DNA of 64,000 nt from Jeotgalibacillus campisalis (GCF_000829515.1 NZ_JXRR01000014.1:496001-560000); one strand, 5' to 3'; positions 1 to 10,498 are shown, counted from the stretch's first letter. Notes: generated by a model not told the origin, from the sequence alone. Program-made: numbers and translations.

Positions 1-243
1 GATGTTGTTCAATCCCATGCTGGCGGTGTTTCCTTGGAAACGATGTTTATTGATGAAGGGTTTGGAACGCTCGATCCTGAATCACTTGATCAGGCGATAG
101 AATCTTTAATGGATATTCAAAGCAGCGGCCGGCTAGTTGGGATTATTTCTCACGTTCCCGAACTAAAAGAACGGATTGAAGCCAGACTTGAAGTAGAACA
201 GACAAAAACCGGCAGTACAACGAAATTTATTCTTACTTCATAA
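1..243 (+). CDS. sbcC: Exonuclease SbcC, C-terminal fragment
   Basis: This is the 3' end of a gene whose start lies before the window; the frame is open from base 1. The 80 visible residues carry the ABC-ATPase signature QSHAGGVSLETMFIDEGFGTLD, here split: a short linker, then the Walker B/D-loop segment FIDEGFGTLD, then an H-loop histidine in IISHVPELKERI. This is the typical C-terminal ATPase lobe of SbcC/Rad50. SbcC works with the SbcD nuclease to open hairpins and process DNA ends in the cytoplasm. Family assignment is secure; only the last part of the roughly 1,000-residue protein can be seen. Confidence 0.9.
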   Translation, partial: DVVQSHAGGVSLETMFIDEGFGTLDPESLDQAIESLMDIQSSGRLVGIISHVPELKERIEARLEVEQTKTGSTTKFILTS

Positions 244-356
244 ATAAGTGTCACAAAAACTACAACTTCCTTTATGTCCAGTCGTTGTGATGACCGATGG
301 TTTTCTGTAGGATTAAAGAATGTAAAGACGGCTAACATGAAGGAAGGATGGTTAGA

Positions 357-938
357 ATGAAAAAGATGAGACGCCTTTTAGCGGTGATATCACTGATTAC
401 TCTCTTAACGGCATGTTCGGGGGGATTTGAAGGTAATATGGAAAGAGAATTACAGGATTTTTCATTTAGTAATCAACATGATGAAACTGTTGAATTAAGC
501 GACGTTAAAGGTACTCCTGCATTAGTAAATTTTATTTTTACGAACTGTGATACCGTATGTCCTCCTATGACCTTTAATATGACTGAAATTCAGCAAGCAG
601 TTGAAGCAGAAGGGATAGAAGACTATCGTATATTGTCTTTTAGCGTGGATCCTGAAAATGACTCACCAGAAGCGTTGAAAGAATTTATGTCATCTTACTC
701 TATAAATGAAAGCAAATGGGATTTTTTAACCGGCTATAAACAGCAAGAGATCATCGATTTTGCGATGGAATCTTTCCAGGCAATAGTAGCAGACGATCCC
801 GAAACCAACCAGGTCATTCACGGAACAAGCTTTTATTTAGTGGACAAAGAAGGAAAGGTTGTAAAAAGTTACGATGGGATTAGTAATGTGCCAGTTGATG
901 AAATGGTAGCTGATCTAAAAGCTGTATCTAATGACTAG
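357..938 (+). CDS. SCO1/SenC-family copper lipoprotein
   Basis: The product is 193 residues. A basic start and hydrophobic stretch end in the lipobox LLTAC, so Cys20 should be lipidated and the protein anchored outside the membrane. The thioredoxin-like fold has the Sco metal site: Cys64 and Cys68 (CDTVC) plus His155 in VIHGTSF. Sco proteins deliver copper to the CuA centre of cytochrome c oxidase. I chose the ATG at 357 because AAGGAAGG at 340-347 sits nine bases before it; the upstream in-frame ATG at 348 directly abuts that site. A hairpin overlapping the stop codon ends the unit, so it is probably monocistronic. Confidence 0.9.
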   Translation: MKKMRRLLAVISLITLLTACSGGFEGNMERELQDFSFSNQHDETVELSDVKGTPALVNFIFTNCDTVCPPMTFNMTEIQQAVEAEGIEDYRILSFSVDPENDSPEALKEFMSSYSINESKWDFLTGYKQQEIIDFAMESFQAIVADDPETNQVIHGTSFYLVDKEGKVVKSYDGISNVPVDEMVADLKAVSND

Positions 939-961
939 GGCATTTGTCCTTGTCATTTTTT
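930..961 (+). terminator. Intrinsic terminator of the Sco gene
   Basis: AATGAC at 930-935 pairs with GTCATT at 952-957 and AGGGC at 937-941 pairs with GTCCT at 946-950, separated by one T-T mismatch. The loop is ATTT and a T run follows. The stem includes the stop codon of the preceding gene. Confidence 0.75.
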
Positions 962-1016
962 GTCGAGAGAGCTAAAATTAATTTGTGAACGAATTTTTAG
1001 TCCTGGAGGAGTCTTT

Positions 1017-2456
1017 TTGGTAAAGAAGCAGCGACATTGGAGTAAGAAAAAAAGGATATATGCCGGGATATTTATTGCATTGTTCTTCGTCATTTTAAGC
1101 TATCACCAATATAAGCCCTTGCCCGAAGGTGTTTCATATGCAAGCCAATCGTACAAAACGGAAGATGTTTCATTTTACCGGGATTTAACATTTACTAAAA
1201 ACGGAGAAACAGTGCACGACCAGGAAATTTTTGAGCGAGTAGGGCAGCTGATTGAGGAAGCTCAGGACTTTGTTGTTATTGACATGTTTTTATTTGATGG
1301 CAAAGTAAGTGAGGACAAAGGCTATCCGGATTTAAGCGGGAATCTAACCAAACAGCTTTTAGAAAAGAAAGAGCAACATCCAGACATGCCGATGGTTGTG
1401 ATTACGGACCCGGTTAACACAGGTTACTTCTCCTATAACAATCAATGGTTAGAGCCTCTTAAAAATGCGGGTATTGAGGTTGTCACGACAAATCTGAACC
1501 CTTTAAGAGATCCTACTCCTTTGTATTCAACATTCTGGCGTGCAGGAATTCAATGGTTTGGCCAAAAGGGTACGGGCTGGCTTCCGAATGGGTTTGTAGA
1601 AGATGGTCCTAAAATGACTGCAAGGTCTTACTTAATGATGGCAAATGTAAAAGCAAATCATCGTAAAGCAGTAATTACGGATAAGGGTGCTATGATTCTC
1701 TCGGCAAATGCGCATAACGAATCGGGCTTTCACAGCAATGTGGCTTTTGAAGTAAAAGGCCCTATTATTCAGGATCTGCTGAATGCTGAGCAGGCAGTCA
1801 TTGATTTAGGCAACTCCAATATTAACCTTCCTCCATTTACCGGATCTCATGAGGAAAACGGGGAGCTGAATATTAAATACACGACCGAAGGACAAACATG
1901 GAAAGAGATCCTGTCTAAGCTTGAAAAAGCAAAACAAGGAGATCAAATATGGATGGCCATGTTTTATTTATCTGAAAGGGAGGTACTTAATGAGCTAATC
2001 GCTGCTTCTAAACGAGGTGCAGAGGTATTTTTAATTCTCGATCCGAATGAGACTGCATTTGGTAATAAAAAAACAGGTCTTCCGAATCGACCTGTTGTCA
2101 ATGAATTGATTGAAGACTCACATGGGTTTATTCAGGTTAGATGGTATGACGTAAAAGAAGAGCAATTCCACCCGAAGATGATGATGATTAAATCCACAGA
2201 GAAAACATCCATTATCAGCGGATCAACAAACTTCACTAAACGAAACCTCGTCGACTACAATTTGGAAAACAACATTGTTGTCGAAGGTCCTACTAACGCT
2301 GACATTATGATAGAGGTTTCCCGCTACTTCACCTCTTTATGGAATAATGAAGAAGGCCATTATACGGTAGCGATGGAAGAAAATCAGGACACCTTATCTT
2401 ATTGGCAGAGAGGAATCTATTTTTTACAAAAGGTGTTGGGATTAACGACCTATTAA
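1017..2456 (+). CDS. Phospholipase D-like (HKD) membrane protein
   Basis: The 479-residue product begins with a basic segment and one transmembrane helix (about residues 12-30), so the catalytic part probably faces outside. Two HKD half-sites are visible: NHRKAVITD followed by SANAHN, and FHPKMMMIK followed by GSTNFT. The second site lacks the usual aspartate after HxKxxxx. The family includes cardiolipin synthases and phospholipases D; the length fits a cardiolipin-synthase-like enzyme but the substrate is unknown. TTG at 1017 was chosen because GGAGGA at 1005-1010 precedes it by six bases; the frame is open further upstream. The next gene follows 18 bases after the stop. Confidence 0.8.
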   Translation: MVKKQRHWSKKKRIYAGIFIALFFVILSYHQYKPLPEGVSYASQSYKTEDVSFYRDLTFTKNGETVHDQEIFERVGQLIEEAQDFVVIDMFLFDGKVSEDKGYPDLSGNLTKQLLEKKEQHPDMPMVVITDPVNTGYFSYNNQWLEPLKNAGIEVVTTNLNPLRDPTPLYSTFWRAGIQWFGQKGTGWLPNGFVEDGPKMTARSYLMMANVKANHRKAVITDKGAMILSANAHNESGFHSNVAFEVKGPIIQDLLNAEQAVIDLGNSNINLPPFTGSHEENGELNIKYTTEGQTWKEILSKLEKAKQGDQIWMAMFYLSEREVLNELIAASKRGAEVFLILDPNETAFGNKKTGLPNRPVVNELIEDSHGFIQVRWYDVKEEQFHPKMMMIKSTEKTSIISGSTNFTKRNLVDYNLENNIVVEGPTNADIMIEVSRYFTSLWNNEEGHYTVAMEENQDTLSYWQRGIYFLQKVLGLTTY

Positions 2457-2474
2457 GAGAGATGAAGGAGCAGC

Positions 2475-2900
2475 ATGAAAAAAAAAGAATGGTTTTTACT
2501 TTCCAGCATGTCATTGGTGATTATGTCCAGCGTAATTTCTGTATTTATCCTTTTGGTAATTTCAAATCCTTTAAACAATTTAAATGAAGAAAGCAGTCTT
2601 ATTGATGACCAATATGATGAAACTCCGTCTGCAAAAAAGAGTGATCAATTGGAAATTGATGAGGAAGAATCTTTATTAAATGATGAACGAAATGAACCTG
2701 CTTCTGCCAAATCAACTTCGAAAAAAGAAATTACTCCAGAAACTGAAACTTCGAATGCAAGCAATGCTGAAGCGATTGTAAGCGAGGAACAAAAGGTTAG
2801 TGATGAATTTAATGAAGAGAAAAAAGAAGAGATCGATATACCGGATGTTCCAGAAGTGCCGACTGTTCCTTCCATACAGAAAAATGGAAATTCAGAATAG
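2475..2900 (+). CDS. Membrane-anchored acidic low-complexity protein
   Basis: This 141-residue protein is not recognised. Residues 7-30 form one hydrophobic helix after a basic start. The rest is almost all Glu, Asp, Ser, Asn and Lys and ends in a proline/valine-rich stretch (IPDVPEVPTVP). Two segments resemble each other (EESSLIDDQYDETPSAKK and EESLLNDERNEPASAKS), suggesting a small internal duplication. GAAGGAG lies directly upstream of the ATG. It follows the HKD protein closely and may share its transcript. An extracytoplasmic, disordered, salt-tolerant tail is an inference. Confidence 0.7.
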   Translation: MKKKEWFLLSSMSLVIMSSVISVFILLVISNPLNNLNEESSLIDDQYDETPSAKKSDQLEIDEEESLLNDERNEPASAKSTSKKEITPETETSNASNAEAIVSEEQKVSDEFNEEKKEEIDIPDVPEVPTVPSIQKNGNSE

Positions 2901-3079
2901 ATATCATCGTCTCTAGCAGAAATCTTGAGACAGATAAGAAGAGCATGGTCAAGATCACATGTAGACGATTCTTATTTGAATTAATACTTTAATCATGGTA
3001 CGGTTATCCTCGTGTTTTTTATTCTTACTTATAGGCAATGATAAAATTGCTAATAAAAAAGATCAGAAAGGAGAATAAC

Positions 3080-4606
3080 ATGAAAAGCGTCTCAAAAGTT
3101 TTTTGGATTACGATATCAATTGTTTTAGCTGCAACGATCTATGCCATTGTAGCACCTTCCAGTTTTGAGCAAAGCACAGAAAATATTCAAGGTTTCATCT
3201 CTACCAGCTTTGGTTGGTATTACCTTATTCTCGTTACGATAATGGTGATATTCTGCTTCATTTTGGCCATAACTCCTATAGGACAAATTCGATTAGGGAA
3301 ACCCGATGAAAGACCGGAATATTCTACTGGATCCTGGTTTGCAATGTTATTTAGTGCGGGAATGGGTATTGGCTTAGTATTTTGGGGAGCAAGCGAACCG
3401 CTCTTGCACTATGCAGCCAGTCCTCCGCTGGCAGAAGCCGGAAGTGATCAGGCTTTAAAGGATTCAATGCAATATACGTTTTTTCACTGGGGGCTGCATG
3501 CCTGGGCGATTTACGCAGTAGTAGCATTATCCCTGGCTTATTTTAAATTCAGAAAAGGTGAGCCTGGGTTGATTTCAGCCACGCTGATTCCGCTTTTTGG
3601 AGAAAAAATGAGGGGCGGACTTGGTACACTTGTTGATGTACTAGCAGTATTTGCTACTGTAGTTGGTGTTGCCACTACACTTGGATTTGGAGCCATCCAG
3701 ATTAATGGGGGCTTAAACTATTTATTTGGACTTGAAATCGATTTTTGGGTACAAACAGTCATTATCGCGGTTGTAACTGTATTGTTTATGATTTCAGCTT
3801 GGACAGGCATCAGTAAAGGGATACGATATTTGTCCAATACAAATATGATTCTTGCCATCGCGCTGCTTGTCATCATGCTGATCATTGGACCGACGATGTT
3901 GATATTGAACTTATTCACAAACTCATTAGGTTCATATGCTCAAAACCTGCTGGAAATGAGCTTTAGAATAGCTCCATTAGATGTAGGCAACCGTGATTGG
4001 ATCAACGGCTGGACCATTTTTTATTGGGCATGGTGGATTTCATGGTCACCGTTTGTCGGAATCTTTATAGCGCGTGTATCCAGAGGCCGTACTATTCGTG
4101 AATTTATGGCTGGCGTATTGCTGCTTCCTTCTATTGTCAGCTTCCTCTGGTTTTCAGTCTTTGGAGCAAGCTCGATTAATGTACAGCGAATGGGTACAGA
4201 CCTAACAGGACTTGATCCAGAACAACTACTATTTGCTGTATTTAATGAATATCAGCTTGGCGCATTGCTTTCTGTCATTGCGATTGTTTTAATCAGTACG
4301 TTTTTTATTACATCTGCTGATTCTGCAACATTTGTTCTAGGGATGCAAACCACCTATGGGTCATTGACACCTTCAAATAGTGTTAAATTAACCTGGGGTC
4401 TCGCACAATCTACTGTTGCTGTCATTTTGTTATCAACTAATGGATTACAGGCCCTTCAGAATGCATTAATAATAGCGGCCTTTCCTTTTTCTTTTATAAT
4501 GATTCTCATGATGATTTCAACGTACAAATCATTAAATCAGGAAAGAAAAGACTTAGGCTTAATGATTACACCAAAGAAAAAACAAACTAAACCTGACTCT
4601 AAATAA
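3080..4606 (+). CDS. BCCT-family betaine/choline transporter
   Basis: The 508-residue protein has about twelve hydrophobic helices and the hallmarks of betaine/carnitine/choline transporters: [18 protein letters not shown] in the substrate-path helix, and the tryptophan-rich run [21 protein letters not shown], split here as [12 protein letters not shown] then [20 protein letters not shown] proteins couple Na+ or H+ to uptake of compatible solutes and in Bacillus (OpuD) bring in glycine betaine during salt stress. The ATG at 3080 has AGAAAGGAG eight bases upstream; an in-frame ATG at 3038 lacks such a site. A strong terminator follows. Glycine betaine is the likeliest substrate; choline or carnitine cannot be excluded. 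Confidence 0.88.
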   Translation: MKSVSKVFWITISIVLAATIYAIVAPSSFEQSTENIQGFISTSFGWYYLILVTIMVIFCFILAITPIGQIRLGKPDERPEYSTGSWFAMLFSAGMGIGLVFWGASEPLLHYAASPPLAEAGSDQALKDSMQYTFFHWGLHAWAIYAVVALSLAYFKFRKGEPGLISATLIPLFGEKMRGGLGTLVDVLAVFATVVGVATTLGFGAIQINGGLNYLFGLEIDFWVQTVIIAVVTVLFMISAWTGISKGIRYLSNTNMILAIALLVIMLIIGPTMLILNLFTNSLGSYAQNLLEMSFRIAPLDVGNRDWINGWTIFYWAWWISWSPFVGIFIARVSRGRTIREFMAGVLLLPSIVSFLWFSVFGASSINVQRMGTDLTGLDPEQLLFAVFNEYQLGALLSVIAIVLISTFFITSADSATFVLGMQTTYGSLTPSNSVKLTWGLAQSTVAVILLSTNGLQALQNALIIAAFPFSFIMILMMISTYKSLNQERKDLGLMITPKKKQTKPDSK

Positions 4607-4611
4607 AGAAG

Positions 4612-4648
4612 AATCCATCCTGAAAATATCAGGATGGATTTTTTTTTT
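4612..4648 (+). terminator. Intrinsic terminator of the BCCT gene
   Basis: A perfect 12-bp stem (AATCCATCCTGA at 4612-4623 with TCAGGATGGATT at 4629-4640) with a five-base loop is followed by about nine T residues. Confidence 0.93.
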
Positions 4649-4726
4649 GAATAAACTGTTTCAGATAGAAGATATGAGCTACAATTAATTATAGCTTACT
4701 AGTTTTCTTATTAAAGGAGTTTACTC

Positions 4727-5380
4727 ATGAAGAAGAGAAAGAAATTAAAAAAAAATCACTCGAATACAAAGAAAATGGTAAAAATTACAGCTGCTTTTTT
4801 TACAGTCCTTATTACGTTGCTTGCTATCACTGTGTATATGCTTGCACAAAACGATGGGATTATAGGCAAGGCATCAGATTGGCTTGAGCAGGCAGGAGCT
4901 CCTGTAGAACTAGAGGTTCCTGATGAATATATTGAAATTTACCAGCGCGCAGAAGAAGAATATGGTGTTCCCTGGACCCTTTTAGCTGCCCATCATAGAG
5001 TAGAAACTCGTTTTTCTACGATGGAAACGATGGTTTCGCCTGTGGGAGCTGAAGGACATATGCAATTTATGCCTTGTACGTTTGTTGGCTGGAGCCACCC
5101 TACTTGTGATGGACTTGGAGAAGGGGATATCCCTCCTAAGGAAATGACAGATCCTTCAGTAATTGAACAATACGGGGGGTATGGAACGGATGGAAACGGA
5201 GACGGCAGAGCCGATCCATGGGATATAGAGGATGCCATTTTCAGTGCTGCTAATTACCTGTCTAAAAATGGGGGAGCAGATGGTGAACTTGAACGTGCTA
5301 TTTTTACCTATAATCAAAGCAATGAGTATGTAGAGGATGTTTTATACTATTTTAATCAATATGAAAATCAGTTGAACTAA
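4727..5380 (+). CDS. Membrane-anchored lytic transglycosylase (SLT fold)
   Basis: The 217-residue product has a very basic N-terminus and one transmembrane helix (about residues 18-40). A lysozyme-like domain follows from about residue 66: YIEIYQRAEEEYGVPWTLLA, the presumed catalytic Glu93 in RVETRFS, GAEGHMQFMP, then DGNGDGRADPWDIEDAI and AANYL. These match soluble-lytic-transglycosylase and MltB-like folds that cleave peptidoglycan with formation of 1,6-anhydro ends. AAAGGAG at 4713-4719 fixes the ATG. The protein is short and has no extra binding domain. It lies alone between the BCCT terminator and a 284-base gap. The family is clear; its physiological role is not. Confidence 0.85.
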   Translation: MKKRKKLKKNHSNTKKMVKITAAFFTVLITLLAITVYMLAQNDGIIGKASDWLEQAGAPVELEVPDEYIEIYQRAEEEYGVPWTLLAAHHRVETRFSTMETMVSPVGAEGHMQFMPCTFVGWSHPTCDGLGEGDIPPKEMTDPSVIEQYGGYGTDGNGDGRADPWDIEDAIFSAANYLSKNGGADGELERAIFTYNQSNEYVEDVLYYFNQYENQLN

Positions 5381-5664
5381 AGTTGTGTAAGGCAAAGTCA
5401 TATGAGAACTATTTATTTTTCTCTTTTGCCCATTTCAGTTTGTACTTAAGAATAAGAAGACATATGACAAATGACGTATGTTAAGATACCGCATAGGCTT
5501 GGGTAAAAAATACGGAAGTGGAGCGAGTAAAATTGGGGGTGCTGGTTATTTCTAATCTGGCATAACGCTCAAGCCCTGAAAATTTACTTTAAAGGTCAGA
5601 ATAAGCTTAAAAAGCAGGGATTAGATCGAAAAATCAGATTATCCGAGAAAGGAGCAAGTAAAGC

Positions 5665-7128
5665 ATGTCATCTTTTATTAATCATTTAGATGCAACCGAA
5701 ATGGCAGAGAGTATTAAAAATAGAGAAATTTCGCCGCATGAAGCCGTAATGGATTCCATAAACAGGATAGAAGCAGAAAACAGCTTTTTAAATGCAGTAG
5801 TCAATAAAAGGTATGACGCTGCCATTGCTGAATCTAAAAATGTTGACCGGACCAAACCATTTGCAGGTGTACCATTATTACTAAAAGATATCTCTCATTC
5901 TTTAAAAGGGGAGCCCATAACCGCAGGATCTAGACTGCTTGCTTCAACTAAAGCGGACGTGACCAGCCATTTTGTTTCTTCCCTTAAAGAGGCCGGATTT
6001 ATTATTATTGGTCATACGAACGCACCGGAATTTGGTTTAAAAAATATTACTGAATCAAAATTGCATGGAGCTGCTCGTAACCCAAAAAACCACCGTTATT
6101 CTCCAGGAGGATCAAGCGGTGGAGCTGCGGCAAGTGTCGCATCGGGTATGGTTCCTGTTGCAGCGGCAAGTGATGGAGGAGGCTCTATCCGCATACCCGC
6201 TTCTTTTTGCGGGTTGATCGGGTTAAAGCCAACACGCGGAAGAATCGCTGTTGGACCAGGCAGCGGGAGACAATGGCAGGGAGCTGCTATTGACTTTGCC
6301 TTAACAAAATCAATAAGAGACACCGCCCAGTTGCTGGATTCATTACAAACCTATCAAAAAGAAGCAGCTTTTCATACTCCAGTTTTTGAAAAAGGATACA
6401 AACAACTGATAGACCAGCGTGGGTCTAATAAATATCGCATTGCATTCAGTACAGTTTCTCCTGTAGGAACACCGGTTAGTGAAGATGCAGTTTCAGCAGT
6501 TAAAGATCTGGCGCTATGGCTGGAGAGGAATGGACATCATGTCGAGGAAGCAAGTCCGGATCTTGATGGAAAACATCTCATGGAGCAATATTATCTAATG
6601 AATTCAGGTGAGATGGCTGCTTTAAGACTTTCGCTTGAGAATGCTATCGGCCGCCCGCTTACTCACGATGATATGGAGATTGAATCATGGGTATTAGCAG
6701 AAGCAGGCCTGAAAACAGGGGCAGGTGAGTTTTCAATAAGTCTTTCCGCCTGGGATTTTGCAGCTTATAAAATGGAAGACTTTCATCGGCAATTTGATCT
6801 CTTTTTAACTCCTGCAACTTCATTTTCAGCACCTGAGGTAGGTGAACTTACTCCAGGCGCGGCTAAGATCCAGGAATTATTAGAAGTGTCTCATTTGAAT
6901 GCTAAAGATCAGCAGCACTTAATTTATAAAATGTTTGAACCAGCTTTAACCTACTCTCCATTTACACAGCTTGCTAACTTAACCGGTCAGCCTGCCATAA
7001 GTCTTCCCACTGGAAAAACAGAGGATGACCTCCCCATAGGCATTCAGTTCATGGCCTCAAAAGGAAATGAACACCTGCTGCTTGATATAAGTTCAGAAAT
7101 AGAAGAATATGGTCTTTTTCAGCCATAA
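5665..7128 (+). CDS. Amidase-signature family hydrolase
   Basis: The 487-residue enzyme has the amidase signature: Lys74 in LLLKDIS, cis-Ser150 in GGSSGGAAA, and nucleophile Ser174 in [12 protein letters not shown], then [11 protein letters not shown]. These form the Ser-cisSer-Lys triad that hydrolyses carboxamides. The family spans GatA, 6-aminohexanoate-cyclic-dimer hydrolase and general amidases; no gatB or gatC is adjacent, so a stand-alone amidase of unknown substrate is most likely. AAAGGAG at 5648-5654 lies ten bases before the ATG. No partner gene is visible. Confidence 0.87.
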   Translation: MSSFINHLDATEMAESIKNREISPHEAVMDSINRIEAENSFLNAVVNKRYDAAIAESKNVDRTKPFAGVPLLLKDISHSLKGEPITAGSRLLASTKADVTSHFVSSLKEAGFIIIGHTNAPEFGLKNITESKLHGAARNPKNHRYSPGGSSGGAAASVASGMVPVAAASDGGGSIRIPASFCGLIGLKPTRGRIAVGPGSGRQWQGAAIDFALTKSIRDTAQLLDSLQTYQKEAAFHTPVFEKGYKQLIDQRGSNKYRIAFSTVSPVGTPVSEDAVSAVKDLALWLERNGHHVEEASPDLDGKHLMEQYYLMNSGEMAALRLSLENAIGRPLTHDDMEIESWVLAEAGLKTGAGEFSISLSAWDFAAYKMEDFHRQFDLFLTPATSFSAPEVGELTPGAAKIQELLEVSHLNAKDQQHLIYKMFEPALTYSPFTQLANLTGQPAISLPTGKTEDDLPIGIQFMASKGNEHLLLDISSEIEEYGLFQP

Positions 7129-7246
7129 AGAACTAAATATAACTATTTTGGAATACTAAAAAATTATTTTAATTCAAAGTTTTCTAAATGAGAAGTATTC
7201 TTAACAGGACAAAAAGCGAATTTATTTATTAATTTCATGAAATACC

Positions 7247-7318
7247 ATAAGAAATACTTATTGATGGACATAACTTTATTGATATTTACTTATCGTATTC
7301 AGTGTATTAAGATAGTAT
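7247..7318 (+). promoter_or_regulatory. citB control region with CcpC-type dyad
   Basis: ATAA at 7247-7250, seven bases, then TTAT at 7258-7261 match the ATAA-N7-TTAT dyad known for the citrate-responsive repressor CcpC. A possible promoter is TTATCG (7290-7295), 17 bases, TAGTAT (7313-7318). That puts the dyad about 70 bases before the inferred start site, close to its place in the B. subtilis citB promoter, and a TTAT half-site overlaps the -35. The -35 is weak. Binding by CcpC is inferred from family knowledge. Confidence 0.6.
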
Positions 7319-7373
7319 TGTGCGCTTGTAGTTACATACAAGAAAAGGTTAAATTTAATAAGGGGGAAATTCG

Positions 7374-10085
7374 ATGGCTAATCAGGATATTTTTCAATCT
7401 AAAAAATCCTTCGATCTTGAAGGAAAACGCTATCATTACTATGAACTAAAAACACTGGAAGAGAAAGGTTTAACAAAAATCTCAAAACTTCCATATTCTA
7501 TTCGGGTTTTATTAGAGTCTGTTCTCAGACAGTATGACGGACGAGTGATTAAAGAAGATCATATTAAAAACCTGGCAAACTGGGGATCAAAAGAAGTCAA
7601 GGATTCTGAAGTGCCTTTTAAGCCTTCACGGGTTATTTTACAGGATTTCACAGGCGTTCCGGCAGTGGTTGATCTCGCATCGCTTAGAGATGCTATGTCT
7701 AAAATGGGCGGTTCACCAGATAAAATTAATCCTGAAATTCCGGTAGACTTAGTTATTGACCACTCTGTTCAAGTAGATAAATACGGAACTGCAGACTCCC
7801 TGCAAGTTAATATGGACCTTGAGTTTGAACGGAATGCTGAGCGCTACCAATTCCTAAGCTGGGCTCAAAAAGCGTTTAACAACTATCGTGCAGTCCCGCC
7901 TGCTACAGGAATCGTTCATCAGGTAAATCTTGAATATCTAGCTAACGTTGTCATGAACGTGACAAATTCCGAAGGTGAGACGGTGGCGTTTCCTGATACA
8001 CTCGTAGGTACCGACTCTCACACAACAATGATTAACGGCATCGGTGTACTTGGATGGGGCGTTGGAGGAATTGAAGCAGAAGCAGGAATGCTTGGCCAGC
8101 CTTCATATTTCCCAATTCCAGAAGTAATTGGTGTGCGCCTGACTGGAGCACTTCCACAAGGGGCAACTGCGACAGACCTTGCTCTTAAAGTGACGCAGGT
8201 ATTGCGTAAAAAAGGAGTAGTAGGTAAATTTGTCGAATTTTTCGGTGAAGGAGTTGCTGTTCTTCCGCTTGCAGACCGTGCAACGATCGCTAACATGGCA
8301 CCGGAATATGGTGCAACATGCGGTTTCTTCCCGGTAGATAAGGAATCTCTTGCATACATGCGTCTTACAGGCAGAGAAGAATCAGACATTAAGCTTGTTG
8401 AGGAATACCTCACGAAAAACGATATGTTCTTTACAACTGATAACGAAGACCCTGTCTACACGGATGTTGTAGAACTTGATCTTTCAAAAATAGAGCCGAA
8501 TCTATCAGGTCCAAAACGTCCGCAGGATTTAATTCCGCTATCAAATATGAAAAAGGAATTTCATAAGGCACTAACAGCTCCTGAAGGCGTGCAGGGATTT
8601 GGTCTGGATAAAGCAGAAGTAGACAAAGAAGCAGTCATCGAATTTGATAATGGTGATGTTGTGCCAATGAAAACCGGTGCAATTGGGATTGCTGCAATCA
8701 CAAGCTGTACAAACACTTCCAATCCTTACGTTATGCTGGGAGCGGGTCTGGTTGCACAAAAAGCAGTAGAACTCGGAATGAAAGTTCCTGCATACGTTAA
8801 AACTTCTTTGGCGCCAGGATCAAAAGTAGTTTCAGGGTATCTGCGTGATGCAAATCTGCTGAACCCTCTTGCAAACTTAGGATTTGATCTTGTAGGGTAT
8901 GGCTGTACAACTTGTATCGGTAACTCTGGTCCGCTGCTGCCTGAAATTGAAAAAACGATTGCAGAAAGCGACCTGCTTGTTAGTTCTGTGCTGTCAGGAA
9001 ACCGTAATTTTGAAGGGCGGATTCATCCATTAGTTCGGGCTAACTACCTTGCTTCTCCACCTTTGGTTGTTGCCTACGCATTAGCAGGTACGGTTGATAT
9101 CGATCTGCAAAAAGATGCTATCGGTAAAGATAAGAATGGTCAGGATGTTTTCTTAAAAGATATTTGGCCAACAACAGAAGAAGTGAATGAAATTGTCAAA
9201 AAGACTGTTACACCAGAGCTTTTCCGTGAAGAATATGAAAGAGTATTTGACAATAATGAGCGGTGGAATGCAATTCAGACGAGTGAAGATGCTCTTTATA
9301 CGTTCTCTGATGATTCTACTTATATCCAAAATCCACCTTTCTTTGAAGGACTGACTGAAAAGCCATCCAGCATCGAAGGATTGAACGGACTTCGGGTAGT
9401 AGGTAAATTTGGAGATTCAGTAACAACAGACCATATTTCACCGGCTGGAGCAATCGGAAAAGATACGCCTGCAGGTCTTTATTTAAGAGAAAATGGAGTC
9501 GCGATACGAGACTTTAATTCTTATGGATCAAGACGGGGCAACCACGAAGTGATGATGCGCGGAACATTTGCAAATATCCGCATTCGAAATCAAGTGGCTC
9601 CTGGAACAGAAGGCGGTTATACTACCTATTGGCCAACAGGAGAAACAATGGCCATTTACGACGCATGTATGAAATATCAGCAGGATGGAACCGGCCTTGC
9701 TGTTCTGGCAGGGAAAGATTATGGAATGGGATCTTCCCGTGACTGGGCAGCAAAAGGAACCAATCTGCTTGGAATAAAAACCGTAATTGCTGAAAGCTAT
9801 GAGCGGATCCATCGTTCAAATCTTGTGTTTATGGGCGTATTGCCTCTTCAATTTAAAAAAGGAGAGAACGCGGAAACACTAGGTTTGACAGGCCGTGAAT
9901 CATTATCAGTAAATATTACAGATCAGGTAAAACCGCGTGATATTTTAACGGTTAAAGCAACAAGTGAAGATGGCAAAGTGACGGAATTTGACGTGCTGGT
10001 CCGTTTTGATTCCGATGTAGAAGTAGATTATTTCAGACATGGCGGCATTCTAAGAATGGTACTGCGTGATAAATTATCTGTATAA
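7374..10085 (+). CDS. citB: Aconitate hydratase (aconitase)
   Basis: This 903-residue enzyme interconverts citrate and isocitrate in the TCA cycle. The three cysteines of the [4Fe-4S] cluster are visible in SCTNTSNPY and [13 protein letters not shown], with the C-terminal swivel domain motif [12 protein letters not shown]-like at [19 protein letters not shown]. The length is that of the AcnA/IRP type; such proteins in Bacillus also bind RNA when the cluster is lost, which is family knowledge. AAGGGGGAA precedes the ATG. The CcpC-type dyad upstream and the following yneP-yneQ-yneR-plsY order match B. subtilis citB. A terminator lies 90 bases downstream, so it is probably monocistronic. Confidence 0.97.
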   Translation: MANQDIFQSKKSFDLEGKRYHYYELKTLEEKGLTKISKLPYSIRVLLESVLRQYDGRVIKEDHIKNLANWGSKEVKDSEVPFKPSRVILQDFTGVPAVVDLASLRDAMSKMGGSPDKINPEIPVDLVIDHSVQVDKYGTADSLQVNMDLEFERNAERYQFLSWAQKAFNNYRAVPPATGIVHQVNLEYLANVVMNVTNSEGETVAFPDTLVGTDSHTTMINGIGVLGWGVGGIEAEAGMLGQPSYFPIPEVIGVRLTGALPQGATATDLALKVTQVLRKKGVVGKFVEFFGEGVAVLPLADRATIANMAPEYGATCGFFPVDKESLAYMRLTGREESDIKLVEEYLTKNDMFFTTDNEDPVYTDVVELDLSKIEPNLSGPKRPQDLIPLSNMKKEFHKALTAPEGVQGFGLDKAEVDKEAVIEFDNGDVVPMKTGAIGIAAITSCTNTSNPYVMLGAGLVAQKAVELGMKVPAYVKTSLAPGSKVVSGYLRDANLLNPLANLGFDLVGYGCTTCIGNSGPLLPEIEKTIAESDLLVSSVLSGNRNFEGRIHPLVRANYLASPPLVVAYALAGTVDIDLQKDAIGKDKNGQDVFLKDIWPTTEEVNEIVKKTVTPELFREEYERVFDNNERWNAIQTSEDALYTFSDDSTYIQNPPFFEGLTEKPSSIEGLNGLRVVGKFGDSVTTDHISPAGAIGKDTPAGLYLRENGVAIRDFNSYGSRRGNHEVMMRGTFANIRIRNQVAPGTEGGYTTYWPTGETMAIYDACMKYQQDGTGLAVLAGKDYGMGSSRDWAAKGTNLLGIKTVIAESYERIHRSNLVFMGVLPLQFKKGENAETLGLTGRESLSVNITDQVKPRDILTVKATSEDGKVTEFDVLVRFDSDVEVDYFRHGGILRMVLRDKLSV

Positions 10086-10174
10086 TATTTCTGCTGACGA
10101 ATAATTTCGACAAGGCATTAATCAAGTCAATGCAGCAATATGAAAAACAAGCAAATGTATTGAATATAAAAAGG

Positions 10175-10214
10175 GAGAAACACACTGTGCACAACAGGTG
10201 TTTCTCTTTTTTTT
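10175..10214 (+). terminator. Intrinsic terminator of citB
   Basis: GAGAAACAC at 10175-10183 pairs with GTGTTTCTC at 10198-10206, extended by CTGT/ACAG after a bulge, and eight T residues follow. Confidence 0.88.
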
Positions 10215-10325
10215 ATTTGCATTAATCGTGTTGAACTGATTCTGTTTTAAATTGTCGAAATTTTTAATTTTTAATGTTTAAAAATAAGAATTTCGTGAGA
10301 TACTACAGATAGGAGGTGTTGACGA

Positions 10326-10460
10326 ATGAGAGTAAAGGGGAAAACCCTTCAGGAACTTGTTGCTGAAAATCGATCTGAAATTCAAAAAGATCCAATAAAA
10401 ATGGATTTAATTGAAGATCGACTTGAAAAAAGATGGCTGGCTTGGGAAAAAAGAAAATAA
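10326..10460 (+). CDS. FbpB-like small basic protein
   Basis: This 44-codon gene has a near-perfect AGGAGGTG at 10311-10318, seven bases before the ATG. The product starts MRVKGKTLQELVAENRSEI and ends DRLEKRWLAWEKRK. The pattern (basic start, ELVxEN(K/R)xEI, Asp, then IExRLExR) is that of the FbpB family of small basic proteins. In B. subtilis, FbpB acts with the FsrA small RNA in iron sparing. I see no clear Fur box upstream, so iron control is not supported here. A terminator follows at once. B. subtilis carries yneN, sspN and tlp at this position instead. Confidence 0.72.
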   Translation: MRVKGKTLQELVAENRSEIQKDPIKMDLIEDRLEKRWLAWEKRK

Positions 10461-10467
10461 ACTCGCT

Positions 10468-10498
10468 GCATTCTGTCCAGCCGGATAGAGTGCTTTTT
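10468..10498 (+). terminator. Terminator after the FbpB-like gene
   Basis: An 11-bp stem (GCATTCTGTCC at 10468-10478 with GGATAGAGTGC at 10483-10493, two G-T pairs) has a four-base loop and five T residues after it. Confidence 0.82.

Noticed and set aside
5381-5664. Possible coding remnant before the amidase gene
   Set aside because: A short open stretch (WHNAQALKIYFKGQNKLKK) is visible, but it has no start or ribosome site and runs into the amidase start; it looks like chance.
7237-7449. Open frame of 70 codons over the citB leader and start
   Set aside because: It overlaps the promoter and the start of citB in another frame, has no ribosome site and no recognisable product.
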